35,611 bases of DNA. It comes from Emticicia sp. C21. GTDB lineage: Bacteria > Bacteroidota > Bacteroidia > Cytophagales > Spirosomataceae. The notes beneath the pieces were generated by a model. The model searched no databases. It was not told the DNA's origin and saw only the letters and a program-made list of their open reading frames with translations. This document shows, piece after piece, positions 18,402 to 26,299 of the stretch; position 1 is the first letter of the stretch; each line of letters begins with the position of its first letter. The stretch is from assembly GCF_003418935.1 (NCBI RefSeq), contig NZ_QVMT01000024.1:1-35611 (forward strand), in the 5' to 3' direction. Position numbers and translations under genes: made by a program.

Positions 18402-20120
18402 ATGAATATTCAAGGAAAAGCAAAAGAACAAATGACTTACGACGCCATCGTTGTAGGTTCAGGTATATCAGGTGGTTGGGCTGCGAAAGAATTGTGTGAA
18501 AAGGGGCTCAAAGTTTTAATGCTTGAGCGTGGCCGAGATATTAAACATATAACTGGCTACGAAACAGCCGGAAAAAATCCGTGGGATTTCCCGCATAGAG
18601 GTAAAGTAGATAATATGGCACGTGAGGAGTATTGGGCCAATGTACGTACTGGTTATACAGCAAATGAAGAACACCGCCATCATTTCGAAAACGATAAAGC
18701 CCATCCTTATCTTGAAAAACGTAGTTTCGACTGGATTCGAGGCTACCATGTGGGTGGCAGGTCATTGATGTGGGGTCGCCAAAGCTACCGTTGGAACGAA
18801 AAAGATTTTACGGCTAATATAGAAGACGGACACGGCATTGACTGGCCTATCCGTTACAAAGATCTGGCGCCTTGGTATAGCTACGTGGAGACTTTTATCG
18901 GGGTAAGTGGTTATAAGGAAGGGTTGGATGTATTACCTGATGGTAACTTCCAGCCGGGTATGGAAATGAACTGCGTAGAGAAAGAAGTACGTAATTCTGT
19001 CCAGAAAAAATTCAATGGTCGTCATGTAACGATTGGTCGTACAGCTCATATAACTGCTCCGACTCAAATTCAGACTGAATTAGGTCGTGTGTCGTGCCAG
19101 TATCAGAATGCTTGTATGCGTGGTTGCCAGTTTGGTGCTTATTTCAGTACCCAATCAGCTACGTTACCTGCGGCTAATAAAACAGGTAACCTGACTTTAA
19201 TGGCAGATAAGATTGTTTATCAGGTAATCTTTGATGACGAAAAAGGTAAGGCAGTTGGTGTAAAAACCATCGACCAGAATACCAACGAGCAAATGGATTT
19301 CTACTCAAAAATCATCTTTCTGAATGCTTCGGCCATTAATTCAGCGTGGATTATGATGCAGTCGAAATCTAAGACTCACCCGAATGGCTTAGGTAATGAG
19401 TCTGATCAATTAGGAAGAAATATCATGGATCACCATCTAGCCGTTGGTGCTTCAGGTACTTTCGAAGGCATGGAAGATATGTATTACTATGGTCGTCGTG
19501 CCAATGGAGTATACATTCCTCGCTTTACTAACTGGGGTAGCGATAAGAGAAAAGACTTTGTGAGAGGCTTCGGCTACCAAGGTGGTGCCAGCCGTGAAGG
19601 TTGGGGTAGAGGAAACTACAAAGAAGGCTTTGGTGCAGATTTCAAAGAATCAATTACAACTCCGGGCCAATGGACATTCGGTATTGGTGGTTTCGGCGAA
19701 ACTTTACCAGATGAAAACAACCGTTTCACGCTTTCTGCTGATAAAGATAAATGGGGCTTACCTATTGTGCAGTTTGATGCAGCCTGGGGTGACAACGCAA
19801 TAAAAATGCGTGAAGCGATGCAGAATGAAGCGGCAGAAATGTTGGAGGCAGCCGGTTTGAAAAACATCAACTCATACAACGACATGAGTAAGAATCCGGG
19901 TATTGGTATTCACGAAATGGGTACTGCTCGTATGGGTAGAGACAAGAAAACTTCTGTATTAAATGCCAACAATCAGGTGTGGGGTGCATCAAACGTATTT
20001 GTGACTGATGGTGCAGCAATGGTTTCTGCTTCTTGCGTAAACCCATCATTAACCTACATGGCATTAACTGCCCGTGCAGCAGATTTTGCAGTGAAAGAAT
20101 TGAAAAAGATGAATATCTAG
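18402..20120 (+). CDS. GMC-family FAD oxidoreductase
   Basis: A 572-residue glucose-methanol-choline oxidoreductase. The FAD-binding motif is GSGISG (residues 19-24) with the acidic residue in LERGRD. The catalytic His-Asn pair of the family is visible as His504 (IGIHEMGTARMG) and Asn547 (SCVNPSLTYMALTARAA). A cysteine-bearing segment, CQYQNACMRGCQFGAYF, near residues 230-245 is typical of bacterial sorbitol/gluconate/glucoside dehydrogenase-type GMC proteins. It lacks a signal peptide and would be carried to the periplasm with the Tat-exported small subunit encoded just upstream. No cytochrome subunit is adjacent, so the electron acceptor is not visible. It probably oxidises a sugar or glycoside, for example at C3; this is inference. 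Confidence 0.9.
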   Translation: MNIQGKAKEQMTYDAIVVGSGISGGWAAKELCEKGLKVLMLERGRDIKHITGYETAGKNPWDFPHRGKVDNMAREEYWANVRTGYTANEEHRHHFENDKAHPYLEKRSFDWIRGYHVGGRSLMWGRQSYRWNEKDFTANIEDGHGIDWPIRYKDLAPWYSYVETFIGVSGYKEGLDVLPDGNFQPGMEMNCVEKEVRNSVQKKFNGRHVTIGRTAHITAPTQIQTELGRVSCQYQNACMRGCQFGAYFSTQSATLPAANKTGNLTLMADKIVYQVIFDDEKGKAVGVKTIDQNTNEQMDFYSKIIFLNASAINSAWIMMQSKSKTHPNGLGNESDQLGRNIMDHHLAVGASGTFEGMEDMYYYGRRANGVYIPRFTNWGSDKRKDFVRGFGYQGGASREGWGRGNYKEGFGADFKESITTPGQWTFGIGGFGETLPDENNRFTLSADKDKWGLPIVQFDAAWGDNAIKMREAMQNEAAEMLEAAGLKNINSYNDMSKNPGIGIHEMGTARMGRDKKTSVLNANNQVWGASNVFVTDGAAMVSASCVNPSLTYMALTARAADFAVKELKKMNI

Positions 20121-20172
20121 TTTGTGTGAACTACAATTTTACAGTTCGTCATTACGGAATTCGTGAACATAA

Positions 20173-20203
20173 AAAAGGCTTCGAATCAATTTCGAAGCCT
20201 TTT
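20173..20203. terminator. Bidirectional intrinsic terminator
   Basis: A perfect 13-bp stem, AAAAGGCTTCGAA (20173-20185) with TTCGAAGCCTTTT (20191-20203), encloses a 5-nt loop. It lies between the convergent GMC gene (ends 20120) and rhodanese-thioredoxin gene (ends 20208). Confidence 0.9.
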
Positions 20204-20207
20204 GCAT

Positions 20208-20927
20208 TTATATCTTATTCAATTTCTGTAATACTTCTTTCAGTTCCTGTTCACTGATTTCTCCTGTAGCACTCCAGGTTCGCCTGCCTTTTTTGATAAT
20301 AATATATGTCGGATTTTCTTCTACTTTAAACACCGAAGCAATAATATCATTTTTCTCAGAGTCAACTTTCAATAGTTTTATCTTGTTTTCATCGGCGATT
20401 TTGTTGAGCAGGGGAGTCATTTTTTTACAGACATCACACCAATCAGTATAAAAATGAATCAATACTACTTCATTCGTTCTTACTATATCATCAAGATTCT
20501 GTAAGGTTAAGGCAGCGATAGGCTTGGTATCTGTGCTGGTTGAAACATAAGGTTTACTTGAAGCTGTCCATTGAGCAAAACCCCCGTTAAGGTCATATAC
20601 CTCTTTAAAACCCAAAGTTCTTAAGAAAGCTGCTGCATCTGCACTACGTTTGCCCGAGAAGCAGTAGAGAAGTACCGGCTTCGTCTTATCTAATCTCTTT
20701 TTGGCTAAATCTTCAAAATCATCGTCAGTAAAATTGATATTTGCTGCACGCTTGATATGCGCAATAGCAAATTCGGATGGGGTACGTACATCTACTAATT
20801 GCGCGGTTGGTCCGATTACTTTGATTTTATTGTCAAAATCGTTGACGGATAAAGAATAGGCATTTTTAGTTTGTGCATAAACGGATATGCCAAGCAAAAT
20901 AAAAATCAGAGAAAATAGAGATTTCAT
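20208..20927 (-). CDS. Exported rhodanese-thioredoxin fusion protein
   Basis: A protein of 239 residues from the start at MKSLFSLIF, which opens a signal peptide ending VYAQ (about residue 19); upstream in-frame codons precede the signal and are left out. Residues about 25-125 are a rhodanese domain with DVRTPSEFAIAHI and active-site Cys89 in YCFSGKRS. Residues about 140-239 are a thioredoxin domain with Cys164-Asp-Val-Cys167 in DWCDVCKKM and the cis-proline region ENPTY (Pro206). It should act in the periplasm in thiol or sulfane-sulfur chemistry, such as reducing disulfides or moving sulfur; the partner is unknown. Its DWCDVCK site is unlike the WCGPC of housekeeping thioredoxin. It converges on the GMC gene and lies 133 bp downstream of an unknown exported protein. 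Confidence 0.88.
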   Translation of the reverse strand: MKSLFSLIFILLGISVYAQTKNAYSLSVNDFDNKIKVIGPTAQLVDVRTPSEFAIAHIKRAANINFTDDDFEDLAKKRLDKTKPVLLYCFSGKRSADAAAFLRTLGFKEVYDLNGGFAQWTASSKPYVSTSTDTKPIAALTLQNLDDIVRTNEVVLIHFYTDWCDVCKKMTPLLNKIADENKIKLLKVDSEKNDIIASVFKVEENPTYIIIKKGRRTWSATGEISEQELKEVLQKLNKI

Positions 20928-21060
20928 TGATATTTTAAGGTAGTAATATAGAGGCAAAACATCTGAATAAATTCCGAGGAAATTTCCCATTCAGATTCTC
21001 TAACGAATGTACAGGTAAATTATTGAATAGCCGATACTATCAATCAGTTAATTGTAATTA

Positions 21061-21846
21061 TTAATTGCCAGTATGTATAAAACTCTGAACAGACAGTCTG
21101 ATCGGCGTAGATAATATCTCCTCAAAATCAATTTCATCAAAAACTAAATCATCAGGAATTTTATCTTCTGCACTATGATTTACAATCATATTATAATGCT
21201 GAAAACTATCCAAAGGGACCGACAAACGATAAAGCGCAGTATTATCAACGCTCTTATTCTCCATTTTCCAGATAGCTAGCTTGGTTGTTTCATTAAGAAT
21301 CTTAACTGTAAATTTCACTCCCTGAAAGCAGTCAATAATAATGCCGTTGGGAGAATTTTGAACTGATTTAATGAAATAAGTATCCGGCCCTAAGCCTTTG
21401 CTAACTAAAATGGTCGAATCTGTTACGGTAAAAGAATAATGATTTTTTAAGACTTTTGGGCAGAAGATATAGGTAGTACCATTGAGCTCCTGAGCTTCAA
21501 ACCATTTTTTGGGAAGCTGACTCAACAATGGGTCATTCTTAAACGACCACAATTCGTTCATTTTCTTTGATGCCTTAAAGTCGCGACAGGCGCGCTGAAT
21601 AAGCGATTCATGATAATCATCAAAAGCCAGTTTCTCAATCAGATGCTGAGAGAAAACAGAGTTTTGAGTCGTATCAATAAAAACGCCGTATCTTTTTTTA
21701 ATCATCTTATCAGGGTTATCCGGAAAGATAGTGATAGTCTGATTATAAAAGCTTCGGTAAACGGTTTCAGATAATTTTTTAGAGCTTTGGGCACAAAGAT
21801 TAAAAACAAAAAGACATAGCAATCCACCAATAGTAATTGTTTTCAT
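21061..21846 (-). CDS. Exported protein of unknown function
   Basis: I do not recognise this 261-residue protein. It begins with a clear signal peptide (MKTITIGGLLCLFVFNLCAQ, cleavage after about residue 20). The rest is a soluble mix of strands and helices without repeats, CxxC motifs or a lipobox. An acidic stretch near the end (DDLVFDEIDFEEIL) is the only compositional feature. No C-terminal type IX sorting domain is apparent. The gene stands alone: 134 bp separate it from the next minus-strand start. A sigma-54-like promoter ends about 40 bp before the ATG, which suggests conditional expression. Confidence 0.75.
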   Translation of the reverse strand: MKTITIGGLLCLFVFNLCAQSSKKLSETVYRSFYNQTITIFPDNPDKMIKKRYGVFIDTTQNSVFSQHLIEKLAFDDYHESLIQRACRDFKASKKMNELWSFKNDPLLSQLPKKWFEAQELNGTTYIFCPKVLKNHYSFTVTDSTILVSKGLGPDTYFIKSVQNSPNGIIIDCFQGVKFTVKILNETTKLAIWKMENKSVDNTALYRLSVPLDSFQHYNMIVNHSAEDKIPDDLVFDEIDFEEILSTPIRLSVQSFIHTGN

Positions 21847-21887
21847 TGTAGCACGAGTATAGATTCATCTGTTTTGTGATTAAGCGG

Positions 21888-21903
21888 TGCAAAAACCGTG
21901 CTA
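21888..21903 (-). promoter_or_regulatory. Sigma-54-like promoter of the unknown exported protein
   Basis: On the minus strand, TAGCACG-GTTT-TTGCA matches the -24/-12 consensus TGGCACG-N4-TTGCA in 11 of 12 fixed positions, with exact spacing; the deviation is A for the first G of the GG pair. The transcript would start about 30 nt before the ATG at 21846. The same core occurs at 28909-28924 on the plus strand. Confidence 0.6.
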
Positions 21904-22336
21904 GAAAAATTTTCTGTATAAATATAAAATATTGAATATAAATGGTTGATAGCGAGTGATTTGTAAAAGAATAAGTAGGTATGTATATAGAAAAATATAT
22001 TTGGAATAGTTATTGTAGTGCCACTCAATCACTTTTTTTGAATACTTGAATAGAGTAAGTACTTGGTTAATTGTTGTTTGTTCTTCGCACGAAGACTAGT
22101 ACAACAGTATGATTATACTAAAAACCTCCAAAAACTTTTTGAAAACAAAATTCAAAACAACAAATTTAGGGAAGCTTAGTTTAGGCTTACCATTTACAAC
22201 TAGCTGTCAGCATAATAAAATTACTATGAACTGGTCCATTTACAAAGTATCGAGCCTATTTAAAAGGGCCATTAGCTATACAAATCAGCAGATAGTTTCA
22301 GAGGCTATGAAAGTACCAGCCACGAAAATGGAGCCA
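21904..22336. other. Intergenic region without a convincing gene
   Basis: AT-rich spacer between the unknown exported protein and the tandem repeat array. An open frame starts at 22109 on the plus strand and runs into the first repeat, ending at 22384. Its product is basic, has no recognisable domain and stops where the repeat carries one extra T, so I do not count it as an intact gene. No clear promoter was found. Confidence 0.4.
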
Positions 22337-22548
22337 GAAAAGGTGACCAATATGGTGGGAACCTTTTTTGAAAGAGGACAGTGATGGTTCCCAAATACCA
22401 ACCACTATAACAGCATCGGAAAAGGTGACCAATATGGTGGGAACCTTTTTGAAAGAGGACAGTGATGGTTCCCAAATACCAACCCCTATAACGGCATCGG
22501 AAAAGGTTACCAGTATGGGGGCAACCTTTTTGAATGAGGACAGTAATG
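22337..22548 (+). repeat. 81/82-bp tandem repeat array, two full units and one partial
   Basis: Units begin GAAAAGGT at 22337, 22419 and 22500; the third stops after about 48 bp. Each head can fold AAAAGGT with ACCTTTT followed by T residues, like a small terminator. Units 1 and 2 also carry TGGGAACC and GGTTCCCA, which could pair instead and exclude the first hairpin. Unit 1 has six T residues where unit 2 has five. The 81-bp period keeps a 27-residue peptide period open in frames of both strands. An inverted copy of the unit head (GTCACCTTTTC) lies at 22596-22606, 36 bp before the sigma factor gene. Confidence 0.75.
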
Positions 22549-22641
22549 TTTTGCGGTTATGAGTCAGCTTATATAAAAAAATTGTATCTTCCACTGTCAC
22601 CTTTTCAGTTTTGTGCATCATAGTGTAAAGCAAAATCTAAA

Positions 22642-24090
22642 ATGACAGAACCGACGCAGAATTTCTGGGAAACTACCTATAAGCAAAACATTGGTAAAAT
22701 GCTTGGTGTTTGCTATCGCTATGTGCGAGATAAGCAGATTGCTGAAGATTTGGCCCATGATGCCTTTCTGCATGCTATTGATAAATCATCAACTTATAAA
22801 GGGGAAGGCCATTTCGATGCCTGGCTCAGAAAGATAGCGGTGAATGAGGCATTACAATATTTAAGAGACCAGAAGAAAAAAGAGTATCATAATGAATGGA
22901 TACAATATGAAAATGAAAACATGAACGCAAACGAAGATGTATTGGAGAGGGATTTCAGTAAGGAAGAATTGTTAGATGCCATCGACCAATTGCCTGAACA
23001 CCATAAAATGGTATTCAATCTTTTTGTGATTGATAAATTCAGTCATGCTGAAATTTCGCAGGAGTTGGGTATCAACGAAAGCACTTCAAAATCTCATTTA
23101 GCAAGAGCAAGAAAAAAAATCAGAAAGCTACTTTTAGAGAAAAAAGAGAGAAAGCAAACGGTATGGGCTATATTTTTATCAATAAAACTCTGGAATATAG
23201 ATAAAACCTACCAGAAAGTTTTTTTTGATTTTGAAATGAAGCCAATGAATTTATTGAAAATGGATGTCAGCAATGCTCATAAGATTACCATTCCAAAATT
23301 CAATCCTTATCCTGTTTTTTCAAAAAGTTTTATTGGTTCAAGTATTGCTTTGGGAAGTGTAGCTGTAAGTTTATTTACAGTTATTATTTTTTTGGAACAA
23401 CAAGCCAAAGTTGAAGCAGATAATGGTTTAGCAGATACTCTAAAAGCTACTGAATTGATAACAGGAACGGATGCAAAGACGGATAATCAGGATAGTACAG
23501 ACATTCTTGAAAACAACAACCTAGTTAAATCAAATAAATTACAAAATAATGATTCTTTAAGTGCAACTATTGCGGATAATCCCATCATAACTGATGAAAA
23601 CAATTTAAATAATACAGATATGAAAAGGTTAAACACAGTAGGTGCATTACTATTAGCAGGAGCAGCCAGTATGGGATTTGATTCTTCAAAAAACTTAACT
23701 CCCGATCTCAGCTCACGTTTCAAATTGCCTGAGGTTCAATTTCAAGAACCGATTCAAGAACCCAAAAACGAATCTACAATCAAAAGAAAAGAGGGCGAGG
23801 GGACTTTTAATGCCTCAAAAATAACGTGGTCATCAAAAAATCATAACGTTTATATGAAAGGTATTGGTATGAGAGCAAAATTCGGAAAGGATAAATTTAA
23901 TGCAACAGGTACTATTTCTTTTTTGGGCGAAGTATATTATTTATTGATTGATGGAGAAGAAGCTCCTCTCGATAAAGATATAAAACTTTCAGATGGCGAC
24001 TATTCTATAAAATCATTAAGTATCAATAAATCCATCCAGAAATACGGTGAGAAAGGGAAAAATGGCGCTGTTGAAATAATTAAGCTATAG
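22642..24090 (+). CDS. ECF sigma-70 factor fused to a membrane segment and an exported-type C-terminal domain
   Basis: A 482-residue protein, more than twice the length of a usual ECF sigma factor. Residues about 10-80 are region 2 (DKQIAEDLAHDAFLHAI and FDAWLRKIAVNEAL). Residues about 107-165 are region 4, with the helix-turn-helix SHAEISQELGINESTSKSHL. A basic linker leads to a single strong membrane segment at about 230-251 (FIGSSIALGSVAVSLFTVII). An Asn/Asp-rich stretch follows, then a signal-peptide-like MKRLNTVGALLLAGAASMGF at 327-346. The C-terminal domain ends YGEKGKNGAVEI, the tail seen in TonB-plug-like domains of Bacteroidota M56/BlaR1-type proteins. This suggests a membrane-tethered sigma factor controlled from outside the cytoplasm; that is inference. 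No separate anti-sigma gene is adjacent. A tandem repeat array lies directly upstream. Confidence 0.82.
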   Translation: MTEPTQNFWETTYKQNIGKMLGVCYRYVRDKQIAEDLAHDAFLHAIDKSSTYKGEGHFDAWLRKIAVNEALQYLRDQKKKEYHNEWIQYENENMNANEDVLERDFSKEELLDAIDQLPEHHKMVFNLFVIDKFSHAEISQELGINESTSKSHLARARKKIRKLLLEKKERKQTVWAIFLSIKLWNIDKTYQKVFFDFEMKPMNLLKMDVSNAHKITIPKFNPYPVFSKSFIGSSIALGSVAVSLFTVIIFLEQQAKVEADNGLADTLKATELITGTDAKTDNQDSTDILENNNLVKSNKLQNNDSLSATIADNPIITDENNLNNTDMKRLNTVGALLLAGAASMGFDSSKNLTPDLSSRFKLPEVQFQEPIQEPKNESTIKRKEGEGTFNASKITWSSKNHNVYMKGIGMRAKFGKDKFNATGTISFLGEVYYLLIDGEEAPLDKDIKLSDGDYSIKSLSINKSIQKYGEKGKNGAVEIIKL

Positions 24091-24098
24091 TAGAAATG

Positions 24099-24128
24099 GA
24101 GCCAGTTCAAAATCGTTTAAACTGGCTC
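24099..24128. terminator. Candidate terminator hairpin between convergent genes
   Basis: GAGCCAGTT (24099-24107) pairs with AACTGGCTC (24120-24128) across a 12-nt loop, 8 bp after the sigma factor stop and 21 bp before the end of purM. The T-run is weak on both strands, so it is less certain than the other terminators in the window. Confidence 0.55.
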
Positions 24129-24149
24129 TATAACTATATGTTAAATATC

Positions 24150-25355
24150 TTAATACACAAACTTCCCAAACTCACTTTTAATCGTCACCTGCTTGGTTTC
24201 AGACGATTCTACGCGACCAATAATCTGGGCGTCAATATTAAAAGACTGAGCAATTTCGATAATGCGTTGCGCATATTGTTGGGGTAAATATACTTCTAAA
24301 CGGTGCCCCATATTAAATACCTTATACATTTCCTGCCAGCTGGTACCACTTTGCTCATGTATCATTTTAAACAAAGGAGGAATCGGAAAGAGGTTATCTT
24401 TAATTACATGGAGCTTATCAATAAAATGCAGTACCTTGGTTTGTGCACCGCCGCTGCAATGCACCATCCCGTGAATATGTGGGCGAAGCTCATCTAACAA
24501 CACTTTGGCAACCGGAGCGTATGTACGGGTAGGAGATAAGATGAGTTTACCAACATCTGGCAATTTATCCAGCGTTTCTTTATCAAGTGTCGCATTATAT
24601 GCCTCTGTGGCTGTTTCGTCAGTTAACGACTTTTTACCACTATATACCAACGAGAAGTCAATATCGCCATCAAAACTCTCAGGATATTTTTCGGCATAGA
24701 TTTTATCCAATACATCGTGTCGGGCAGAGGTCAATCCATTGCTACCCATACCTCCGTTGTACTGTTTCTCATAAGTGGCTTGTCCATAGGAAGCCAAGCC
24801 TACAATCACATCACCTGCCTCTATGCGGTCGTTAGAAATCACATCAGCTCTTTTCATGCGGGCAATCAGCGTGCTGTTTACAGCAATTGTTCTTACCAAA
24901 TCACCCACATCAGCTGTTTCTCCGCCAGTGCTATATATCTCAATTCCATGGCTGCGAAGCATTTCTAAACACTCTTCTGTGCCATTAATAATCTCAGCAA
25001 TTACTTCTCCAGGAATTTTGTTTTTATTCCTGTCAATACTAGACGAAATCAACATGGGTCCTACAGAACCCACGCACAATAAATCATCTGTATTCATGAC
25101 GATAGAATCCTGTGCGATACCTCTCCAAACCGATAGATCACCTGTTTCTTTCCAATAAAGGTAGGCCAGAGAAGTTTTTGTACCTGCGCCGTCGGCATGC
25201 ATGATGTTACAATAGTCTGGGTCTCCACCTAAAGTATCAGGTGAAATTTTACAAAAAGCTTTTGGGAATAATCCCTTGTCAAGCTTTTCAATAGCCTTAT
25301 GAACATCTTCTTTGGCGGCAGAAACGCCGCGTTGCATATAACGGTCGGTACTCAT
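24150..25355 (-). CDS. purM: Phosphoribosylformylglycinamidine cyclo-ligase
   Basis: A 401-residue AIR synthetase that closes the imidazole ring of FGAM with ATP in purine synthesis; cytoplasmic. Family landmarks are MHADGAGTKTSLAYLY near the N-terminus, AQDSIVMNTDDLLCVG, GGETADVGDLVRTIAV and the C-terminal YKVFNMGHRLEVYL. At about 400 residues with extra segments between the two AIRS domains, it is longer than the 345-residue E. coli enzyme, as in other Bacteroidota. It starts MSTDRYMQRGVSAAKED, preceded by a perfect -7 element about 20 bp upstream. No other pur gene is adjacent; it converges on the sigma factor gene. Confidence 0.95.
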   Translation of the reverse strand: MSTDRYMQRGVSAAKEDVHKAIEKLDKGLFPKAFCKISPDTLGGDPDYCNIMHADGAGTKTSLAYLYWKETGDLSVWRGIAQDSIVMNTDDLLCVGSVGPMLISSSIDRNKNKIPGEVIAEIINGTEECLEMLRSHGIEIYSTGGETADVGDLVRTIAVNSTLIARMKRADVISNDRIEAGDVIVGLASYGQATYEKQYNGGMGSNGLTSARHDVLDKIYAEKYPESFDGDIDFSLVYSGKKSLTDETATEAYNATLDKETLDKLPDVGKLILSPTRTYAPVAKVLLDELRPHIHGMVHCSGGAQTKVLHFIDKLHVIKDNLFPIPPLFKMIHEQSGTSWQEMYKVFNMGHRLEVYLPQQYAQRIIEIAQSFNIDAQIIGRVESSETKQVTIKSEFGKFVY

Positions 25356-25374
25356 CTATAATTGATTTTTGGTG

Positions 25375-25382
25375 CAAAGGTA
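25375..25382 (-). promoter_or_regulatory. Candidate -7 promoter element for purM
   Basis: TACCTTTG on the minus strand matches TAnnTTTG exactly and lies 19 bp before the purM start codon, giving a very short leader. No TTG is present at the usual distance upstream, so the -33 element is weak or absent. Confidence 0.45.
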
Positions 25383-25425
25383 AGAAAAATGTCTTTTGCC
25401 TGCCGAAATAAATCTATGGTTTCAA

Positions 25426-26214
25426 CTATTTTACTCGTTTCCGTTTTTCTAAATCAAATTTCTCTCCTTTTTCCAATAGCAGAAATTTCATTTCATTGCG
25501 GCTCTTTTGTGCTTCAAAAATCATTACCTGACTTTCGCCCATCACCTCGGCTATCTTATTTCCTTCAACATATAATGCAGTATTCTCATCAATGCCCACC
25601 CCCAATAATTCAGGATTCTGGAATATCAGACCAATCAAACGATTTTGTCTCTGGCGTTTGATAAAATGCTGGTCAACAATGATATTTGTCAGGAGCCCTA
25701 AACCCTTTTTGATTTCTACTTTTGAGCCATCAATTACCTTAAAATCTCCTTCGCCTGTAATCATTCTCTGGCTCATAATTGCCGTTCCGGCGCTTGTTCC
25801 AGCAAATACCACTTTGTTTTTGTATTGGGTATGCAAGGCGTTGAATAGCTCCACATCCTGCAAAACTGCCATGATTCTGGTCTGGTCTCCACCACAAAAA
25901 AATATACCCGTGGCTGATTTTAACTGATTCAGAAATAAAGCCTTTGTTTCAAGTGTCAGTGGAGACAAAGAGGCTTTTTCAACCTTGATTTTTGAAAGCC
26001 CTATAATATCTTTATTAAATGCTTCAAAGCTTGCATCCTGCTCGCCACTCGCCCAGGGAATCACCAGTATCTTGCCATTTTCTTTACCGCTTAATTCAAT
26101 AAATTTCGTGAGCACATCAGGTGTGCGTTTACCACCGCCAATCATAATTAAACGTTCTTGTGCCTGTAAAGGAGTGCTTAATAAGAGAGAGAAGAGAAAG
26201 ATTAATCGTAGCAT
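25426..26214 (-). CDS. Exported cyanophycinase-like peptidase (family S51)
   Basis: A protein of 262 residues from the start at MLRLIFLFSLLLSTPLQAQ, a signal peptide of about 19 residues; an ATG 16 codons upstream is set aside because it precedes the signal. The family hallmarks are FFCGGDQTRI (about 105-114), the nucleophile elbow GTSAGTA with Ser141, and DQHFIKRQRQNRL carrying the catalytic histidine. S51 enzymes cleave beta-aspartyl or cyanophycin-type peptides; because it is exported, it would act on external peptides or wall-derived material. No cyanophycin synthetase is nearby, so the true substrate is open. It is divergent from the GH130 lipoprotein gene, with 85 bp between the starts. 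Confidence 0.85.
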   Translation of the reverse strand: MLRLIFLFSLLLSTPLQAQERLIMIGGGKRTPDVLTKFIELSGKENGKILVIPWASGEQDASFEAFNKDIIGLSKIKVEKASLSPLTLETKALFLNQLKSATGIFFCGGDQTRIMAVLQDVELFNALHTQYKNKVVFAGTSAGTAIMSQRMITGEGDFKVIDGSKVEIKKGLGLLTNIIVDQHFIKRQRQNRLIGLIFQNPELLGVGIDENTALYVEGNKIAEVMGESQVMIFEAQKSRNEMKFLLLEKGEKFDLEKRKRVK

Positions 26215-26237
26215 TTCAGATTTATTAAGATTGTCTA

Positions 26238-26245
26238 TATATTTG
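26238..26245 (+). promoter_or_regulatory. Candidate -7 promoter element for the GH130 gene
   Basis: TATATTTG matches TAnnTTTG exactly and lies 54 bp before the lipoprotein ATG at 26300. There is no TTG at the expected distance upstream, so this is tentative. Confidence 0.35.
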
Positions 26246-26299
26246 GAAGTAGGATACAACACTATTATTCAACTTTTATACAACCGACAATACAAATCT

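Noticed and set aside
24262-25158. Several plus-strand open frames opposite purM
   Set aside because: They are antisense to a fully conserved enzyme gene, overlap one another in different frames and have no recognisable domains.
25985-26299. N-terminal extension of the GH130 protein
   Set aside because: It runs antisense through the S51 peptidase gene, and the lipoprotein signal at 26300 marks the real start.
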